Source: CAYGZM01 sp964354365 (GTDB lineage Bacteria > Planctomycetota > Phycisphaerae > Sedimentisphaerales > Anaerobacaceae). From it: a DNA stretch of 9,654 nucleotides. Each line of letters starts with the position of its first letter. The stretch's first letter is position 1. Of this stretch, positions 5,521-9,654 are shown piece by piece. The DNA is taken from NCBI GenBank assembly GCA_964354365.1, contig CAYGZM010000145.1, positions 1-9,654 of the forward strand, written 5' to 3'. The position numbers and the translations under genes are program-made. A model generated the notes under the pieces. The model saw only the letters and a program-made list of their open reading frames with translations. It searched no databases and was not told the origin of the DNA.

Positions 5521-6666
5521 ATGGCAACAGTTAACATGGATAGATTGCTGCAGGCCTGTGTTTCACAGGGGGCCTCAGATATACATCTTGTGACCGGGCG
5601 GCCGCCTGTATTGAGAATACACGGAAGGCTCAGGTCACTCGAAACCAAGGTCCTTGAGCCTGACGATACGGCGGCCTTGATGAAGAGTATAACTCCCGAC
5701 CGCAATCAGCAGGAGCTCCAGGAAGAGGGCGGAACGGACTTTGGCTTTGCCTTCGGGGACGCAGCAAGATTTCGCGTCTCTATTTTCCGGCAGAAAGGCA
5801 GTATCTCACTGGTCTTGCGTCTAATCCCAACCAAGATTATGACGTTCGAGGAAATAGGTTTGCCCAGGATATGTGCCGCCCTGTGCCGCAGGCCCAGAGG
5901 CATGTTCCTGGTGACCGGCCCAACCGGAAGCGGCAAGACCACTACGCTGGCCTGTATGGTGAACTATGTTAACGAAAACTTCGACCGCCATATTATAACT
6001 GTTGAAGACCCGATCGAGTATTATCACACACATAAGAAATCTATTATCAACCAGCGGGAAGTAGGCATTGATGTTCCCAGTTTTGGAGAGGCCTTAAGGC
6101 GAGTTTTAAGAATGGACCCTGACGTGATTCTGGTGGGTGAATTGCGGGACCTGGAGACGATTGAGGCGGCGGTCAGGGCGGCTGAAACCGGCCACCTGGT
6201 CTTTAGTACGGTGCATACCACGAGCGCCGCCGGCACCATTAGCAGAATAATTGACGTCTTCCCTGTTGACCAGCAGGAGCAAATCCGCATTCAGTTAAGC
6301 AGCAACCTGATAGCAGTTCTGAGCCAGGCCCTTTGTCCCCTGGCTACCGGCAAAGGCCGGATCGCTGCTTATGAGTTTATGGTCGTAACACCTGCTATTG
6401 CCAATCTTATCCGAGAGAACAAGACCTACCGAATTGATTCCAGCATACAGACGGGCAAAAAGCTCGGCATGCAGCTTCTGGATGAACACCTCTGGAATCT
6501 GTATGACACCGGCAAAATCACCCTTGAGGAGATGCTTGATAAAGGCCGGCAGCCGGGAGCCTTGCAGGACAAGGCTATGGCCAAGATTCACAGCAAAAAG
6601 GCCAAGGGAAAGCGAGAAGAACAGGTCAAGGAAATGGAGGATCTCGGGCCTATCCTTAGGGCTTGA
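5521..6666 (+). CDS. pilT: PilT: type IV pilus retraction ATPase
   Basis: This 381-residue protein is a PilT-type retraction motor, which disassembles pili to drive twitching or pull in bound substrates. It lacks the MshEN domain and the zinc tetracysteine of the extension ATPases, as expected. The start MDRLLQACVSQGASDIHLVTGRPPVLRIHG is typical of the PilT N-terminal PAS-like domain. Core motifs are Walker A GPTGSGKT (133-140), Asp box ITVEDPIEY (159-167), Walker B region DVILVGELRD (201-210) and His box TGHLVFSTVHT (223-233). The PilT hallmark near AIANLIRENKTYRI (292-305) is present; most PilT proteins have an Arg where Ala294 stands in AIRNLI. The protein is slightly longer than the common 340-370 residues because of a charged tail, with the Lys-rich stretch KIHSKKAKGKREEQVK (355-370). 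AAGG about eight bases before ATG 5521 is a suitable ribosome site. The 27-base gap from the pilB stop points to one transcript. Confidence 0.95.
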   Translation: MATVNMDRLLQACVSQGASDIHLVTGRPPVLRIHGRLRSLETKVLEPDDTAALMKSITPDRNQQELQEEGGTDFGFAFGDAARFRVSIFRQKGSISLVLRLIPTKIMTFEEIGLPRICAALCRRPRGMFLVTGPTGSGKTTTLACMVNYVNENFDRHIITVEDPIEYYHTHKKSIINQREVGIDVPSFGEALRRVLRMDPDVILVGELRDLETIEAAVRAAETGHLVFSTVHTTSAAGTISRIIDVFPVDQQEQIRIQLSSNLIAVLSQALCPLATGKGRIAAYEFMVVTPAIANLIRENKTYRIDSSIQTGKKLGMQLLDEHLWNLYDTGKITLEEMLDKGRQPGALQDKAMAKIHSKKAKGKREEQVKEMEDLGPILRA

Positions 6667-6836
6667 CCCGTTATCGGACCTCCGCAAGTGGAGCGCGTGA
6701 GATTTCATACATGGGCCGAATGGCCATATTGCCAGTCAAGATGGGGGGTGGTGGACTCGCTGTTAGAAGTTGCCTAAATCGTCGTATCTTGACTATTTCG
6801 CAGTCCTAAAAACCACGTGTCCACTCTGTAATTTAT

Positions 6837-6865
6837 TTGCCAAAAAGGTTTTAATGTTGTATAAT
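6837..6865 (+). promoter_or_regulatory. Strong sigma-70-like promoter for the second pilB
   Basis: TTGCCA at 6837-6842 (5 of 6 to the -35 consensus) is followed after exactly 17 bases by a perfect TATAAT at 6860-6865. The surrounding DNA is AT-rich compared with the flanking genes. Initiation would fall near 6872, giving a leader of about 37 bases that contains the AAGGA ribosome site at 6896-6900 before ATG 6909. It lies in the 242-base gap after pilT, where no intrinsic terminator is evident, so readthrough from the upstream unit remains possible. Confidence 0.7.
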
Positions 6866-6908
6866 AACAATGGCTTGAAAGGTCAGTTGCGTTTGAAGGA
6901 AGCCACAA

Positions 6909-8678
6909 ATGGCAGAAACGACGCCAATGCGAAAGATGCCCCCGATAGACCAATTGCGGGGCAGAACAGTCGGCAGGATTCTGATGAAGATGGGGGTCCT
7001 CAGCCGGGAGCAGGTGCACGAGTGTCTTAAGGTGCAGGGACAGCGACAGGGGAAGGTGCAGATCGGCCAGGTGTTGCTTGAGCTGGGGCTTGTTGATGAA
7101 GCCCAGTTACGGATGGCGCTCGCCGCACAGCGGGGGATGGAATACGTCAATATAGACAACATTGACATACCCCCTGATGTTATCCAGAGAGTCCCGGCGC
7201 AAATGGCGAAGACGTACCACATCGTGCCGCTCGAGTATAATCAGCAGGAGAATGAGCTTACAGTTGTGCTTGACAGCCCGGAGAACTTCCGGGCGACGGA
7301 TGACCTGGCTACGCTGATGGGTTTCAAGGTCAAGGCAAAGATGACGGACGCGGATTCGCTGGAGAGGGCGCTGACAAAGTACTACGAAGAGACGCAGGAC
7401 GACAACATCGACGATCTGATAGGCGAGATACAGGGTGACTCCTTCCTGGCGGAGTTTGAAGGCAGGAACCAGAGTATCGACCTGGATGAGCTAAAGGAGC
7501 TATCTGAGTCCAACCCTGTGAAGAAGCTGTTGAACCTGGTTTTGCTGCAGGCGATTCGTGACAAGGCCTCCGACATTCACTTTGAGCCGTTTGAGGATGA
7601 GTACAAGATGCGCTATCGTATTGACGGCGTGCTCTACGAAATGATTCCTCCGCCGAAGTATATCGCTGCGGCACTGAGCTCTCGTATAAAGGTTATGGCG
7701 AGTCTGGACATTGCCGAGAGGCGCTTGCCTCAGGATGGACGAATATCACTGACGGTCCAGGGCAATCCGATTGATTTGCGTGTCAGCGTTTTGCCTACGA
7801 TGTTCGGAGAGAGTGTTGTGCTGCGTGTGCTGGACAGGAGCCAGATGAGCTTTGATTTGGCCAAGCTTGGGTTGAGGTCTAACGACCATGAAACGGTCCG
7901 TCGCCTTATTCACAAGCCTAACGGAATTATCATTGTTACGGGTCCGACCGGATGCGGTAAGACGACGACCCTGTATTCGGCCCTGCACGAGCTCAACGAC
8001 GTTGAGACAAAGATAATCACTACCGAGGACCCGGTTGAGTATGACATTGACGGTCTTATACAGGTGCAGATGAAGCCGGCTATCGGCCTGACGTTTGCAA
8101 GGTGTCTGCGTTCGATTTTGCGCCAGGACCCGGATATTATACTGGTAGGCGAAATTCGCGACCTTGAGACTGCGGAGATTGCGGCGCAGGCCTCTCTTAC
8201 GGGTCACATAGTATTCACAACGTTGCACACAAACGATGCGCCAAGCTCCATAGCGCGGCTTCTGGATCTGGGTGTTGAGCCGTTTCTGCTCACGGCAACT
8301 ATCGAGGGAATCGTTGCCCAGCGGCTGGTCAGGAGGATATGCGAGAACTGCAAGACGCCGTTTGAGCCGAGTGAGTCTCAGTTGATGGAGCTGCAGCTTA
8401 GGCCGGAGGAGGTCAAAGACAAAGAGTTCTATTACGGGCGCGGCTGCGACAAGTGCAATGGCACCGGGTACCGGGGCCGGATCGCCCTCTTCGAGATTAT
8501 GACGTTCACTGATGAAATACGCGACCTGATTATGAATCAGGCTTCGACAGGCGTTTTGCGGTCCGCGGGCCAGAAGGCCGGTATGACGCTGCTCCGTGAG
8601 AATGGCCTGGCTACAATCTATGACGGTATCACCACCATAGACGAGGTCGTCAAGGAAACGATTATGGAAGAAATATAG
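6909..8678 (+). CDS. pilB: GspE/PilB-family type IV pilus assembly (extension) ATPase, second paralogue
   Basis: This 589-residue paralogue of the 3757-5493 product has the same order: MshEN-like N-terminus (about 18-165), acidic linker, then the ATPase core. Motifs are Walker A GPTGCGKT (345-352), Asp box TTEDPVEY (371-378), Walker B region DIILVGEIRD (409-418) and His box TGHIVFTTLHT (431-441). Zinc cysteines are C478-x2-C481 and C513-x2-C516. The catalytic core is canonical, with RQDPD before and LETAEIA after Walker B, unlike the first paralogue. Both MshEN motifs keep the terminal Gln (43 and 74), but the usual RLG start is TVG (20-22) and QIG (51-53), so the Arg residues linked to cyclic-di-GMP binding in MshE-type domains are absent. 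Walker A has Cys where Ser is common. AAGGA eight bases before ATG 6909 fixes the start. pilC follows after 60 bases, making this the likely main partner of the platform protein. Type II secretion GspE is the alternative. Confidence 0.93.
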   Translation: MAETTPMRKMPPIDQLRGRTVGRILMKMGVLSREQVHECLKVQGQRQGKVQIGQVLLELGLVDEAQLRMALAAQRGMEYVNIDNIDIPPDVIQRVPAQMAKTYHIVPLEYNQQENELTVVLDSPENFRATDDLATLMGFKVKAKMTDADSLERALTKYYEETQDDNIDDLIGEIQGDSFLAEFEGRNQSIDLDELKELSESNPVKKLLNLVLLQAIRDKASDIHFEPFEDEYKMRYRIDGVLYEMIPPPKYIAAALSSRIKVMASLDIAERRLPQDGRISLTVQGNPIDLRVSVLPTMFGESVVLRVLDRSQMSFDLAKLGLRSNDHETVRRLIHKPNGIIIVTGPTGCGKTTTLYSALHELNDVETKIITTEDPVEYDIDGLIQVQMKPAIGLTFARCLRSILRQDPDIILVGEIRDLETAEIAAQASLTGHIVFTTLHTNDAPSSIARLLDLGVEPFLLTATIEGIVAQRLVRRICENCKTPFEPSESQLMELQLRPEEVKDKEFYYGRGCDKCNGTGYRGRIALFEIMTFTDEIRDLIMNQASTGVLRSAGQKAGMTLLRENGLATIYDGITTIDEVVKETIMEEI

Positions 8679-8738
8679 CAGGACTTACCCTGCAAAGTGG
8701 GACCTGGTGGTTGAGTATGGTTCCCAGGGAGGTTGAAG

Positions 8739-9654
8739 ATGCCTACATTTCAATATTCAGCACTGGATGCTCAGGGCGTGGAGATAAAGGACGAGATTGA
8801 GGCCCTGAGCCAGAAGGAAGCGATAAGCAAGATACGGAATATGGGGTATTTCCCCACGAAGGTCCGTGCTCGCGGCGAGGGCAAGAAAGCGGCGGCTGGC
8901 GCGGCCGTAAGGCCGACGCGGAGACGAGGCGCCGGCGGTAAGGTCAAGGTTAAGCATATAACGCAATTCGCCAGACAGCTTTCCACGCTTCAGGACGCAG
9001 GTCTGCCCATTTTGAGGTCGCTGCGGATTCTCGAGGAGCAGCAGAGATCGGGCACGTTCAAAAGGGTCATCGGTTATGTGGGCGACGACATCGAGGGCGG
9101 TTCGACACTCTCCGAGGCGATGGGCAGGTTCCCGCGGGCCTTTGATCGGCTGCTTGTCAGCATGGTTGCGGCCGGCGAGACCGGTGGTGTGCTGGATATC
9201 ATCCTGTCGCGCGTGGCCGACTTTATGGAGAAGGCCCAGAAGCTCAAGGGAAGAGTGAAAAGCGCAATGATTTATCCGGCGGTGGTCTTGAGCTTTGCTT
9301 TCATTATTCTTCTGCTGCTGATGACTTTTGTGATACCGAATTTTACCACGGTGCTGACCGAGATGACCGAGGGCGAGGACCTGCCAAGACTGACAAAGGT
9401 AGTGCTCGCGATAAGCAGTTGGATCGCGTACCGTTACGGCTGGGCCGTCTTGGTGGGCGTCCCGTTTGCCACAATCTTCCTCCTTAGAATTGTGAAGAAG
9501 GCCCGTGTCGGCAGACTGATACTGGACACCATCAAGCTGAAGCTGCCCGTAATCGGCCAGCTCAGCGGCAAAATATCCGTCACGCGGTGGACGAGAACGC
9601 TGGGGACGTTGATTAGCGCCGGCGTGCCGATCCTCGACGCTATTACCGTTACGG
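8739..9654 (+). CDS. pilC: PilC/GspF-family inner-membrane platform protein, 5' part (truncated by window end)
   Basis: The frame starts at ATG 8739 behind a strong GGGAGG ribosome site (8727-8732, six-base spacing) and stays open to the window end, giving 305 residues of a protein usually near 400. It encodes the polytopic membrane platform that couples the PilB and PilT motors to the growing pilus. The start MPTFQYSALDAQG is the family's usual N-terminal segment. A basic, flexible stretch at 43-71 (GKKAAAG, PTRRRGAGG) links it to the first GspF domain (about 72-175), with FARQLSTLQDAGLPIL, MVAAGETGG (142-150) and MIYPAVV (177-183). Transmembrane segments are visible at about 181-200 and 233-250. 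The second GspF domain begins at about 276 with ISVTRWTRTLGTLISAGVPILDAI, and the rest is missing. No frameshift or internal stop is seen. Confidence 0.95.
   Translation, partial: MPTFQYSALDAQGVEIKDEIEALSQKEAISKIRNMGYFPTKVRARGEGKKAAAGAAVRPTRRRGAGGKVKVKHITQFARQLSTLQDAGLPILRSLRILEEQQRSGTFKRVIGYVGDDIEGGSTLSEAMGRFPRAFDRLLVSMVAAGETGGVLDIILSRVADFMEKAQKLKGRVKSAMIYPAVVLSFAFIILLLLMTFVIPNFTTVLTEMTEGEDLPRLTKVVLAISSWIAYRYGWAVLVGVPFATIFLLRIVKKARVGRLILDTIKLKLPVIGQLSGKISVTRWTRTLGTLISAGVPILDAITVT

Noticed and set aside
6667..6836. Terminator or small RNA after pilT
   Set aside because: Only short pairings such as CTCC with GGAG and GGCC with GGCC were found, none followed by a T-run.
6770..7030. Short + strand open frame crossing the second pilB start
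   Set aside because: It spans the promoter and ribosome site of pilB and overlaps it in another frame, and the protein is featureless.
8698..8726. Hairpin TGGGACC with GGTTCCCA just before pilC
   Set aside because: The stem is seven pairs with a bulge and a loop of about 14 bases; too weak to call a regulatory structure without covariation evidence.

Overview
The window comes from a bacterium of moderate GC content with ordinary bacterial signals: Shine-Dalgarno sites and sigma-70-like promoters. The flavour of the proteins (single-MshEN-domain GspE/PilB ATPases, a sorbitol-type dehydrogenase, CinA) would fit an environmental Gram-negative such as a Phycisphaerae-like planctomycete. That placement is an impression, not something the sequence proves. 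Every complete gene lies on the + strand.

Layout. (1) Positions 2-61 hold the last 19 codons of an upstream ychF gene (C-terminal TGS domain). (2) Positions 62-273 are intergenic and dominated by an elaborate inverted-repeat element with two internal hairpins. (3) Positions 274-1332 encode a zinc-dependent medium-chain polyol (sorbitol/L-iditol-like) dehydrogenase. (4) Positions 1333-1580 are a second intergenic region with a degenerate relative of the same inverted repeat plus a REP-like hairpin. (5) Positions 1581-2396 encode a short-chain dehydrogenase that resembles sorbitol-6-phosphate 2-dehydrogenases. (6) Positions 2458-3696 encode full-length CinA. (7) Positions 3757-9654 hold a type IV pilus motor cluster: pilB-like ATPase, pilT retraction ATPase, a second pilB-like ATPase, and the start of the pilC/gspF platform gene, which runs off the window.

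How the genes may work together. The two dehydrogenases plausibly belong to one sugar-alcohol catabolic capability, though no transporter or kinase is visible. The pilus genes supply the cytoplasmic motor and inner-membrane platform of a type IV pilus or related secretion system. Extension would be driven by one or both PilB-like ATPases and retraction by PilT. A good sigma-70-like promoter overlaps the cinA stop codon and a second one with a perfect -10 lies between pilT and the second pilB. The cluster could therefore be transcribed as two units: pilB1-pilT, and pilB2-pilC onward. CinA directly upstream raises the possibility of a DNA-uptake link, but CinA also has a housekeeping NMN-deamidase role.

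I saw no CRISPR array, tRNA, rRNA, transposase or phage gene. The least explained sequence is the pair of structured inverted-repeat elements on either side of the zinc dehydrogenase gene. The two PilB paralogues also differ in residues that are usually conserved.
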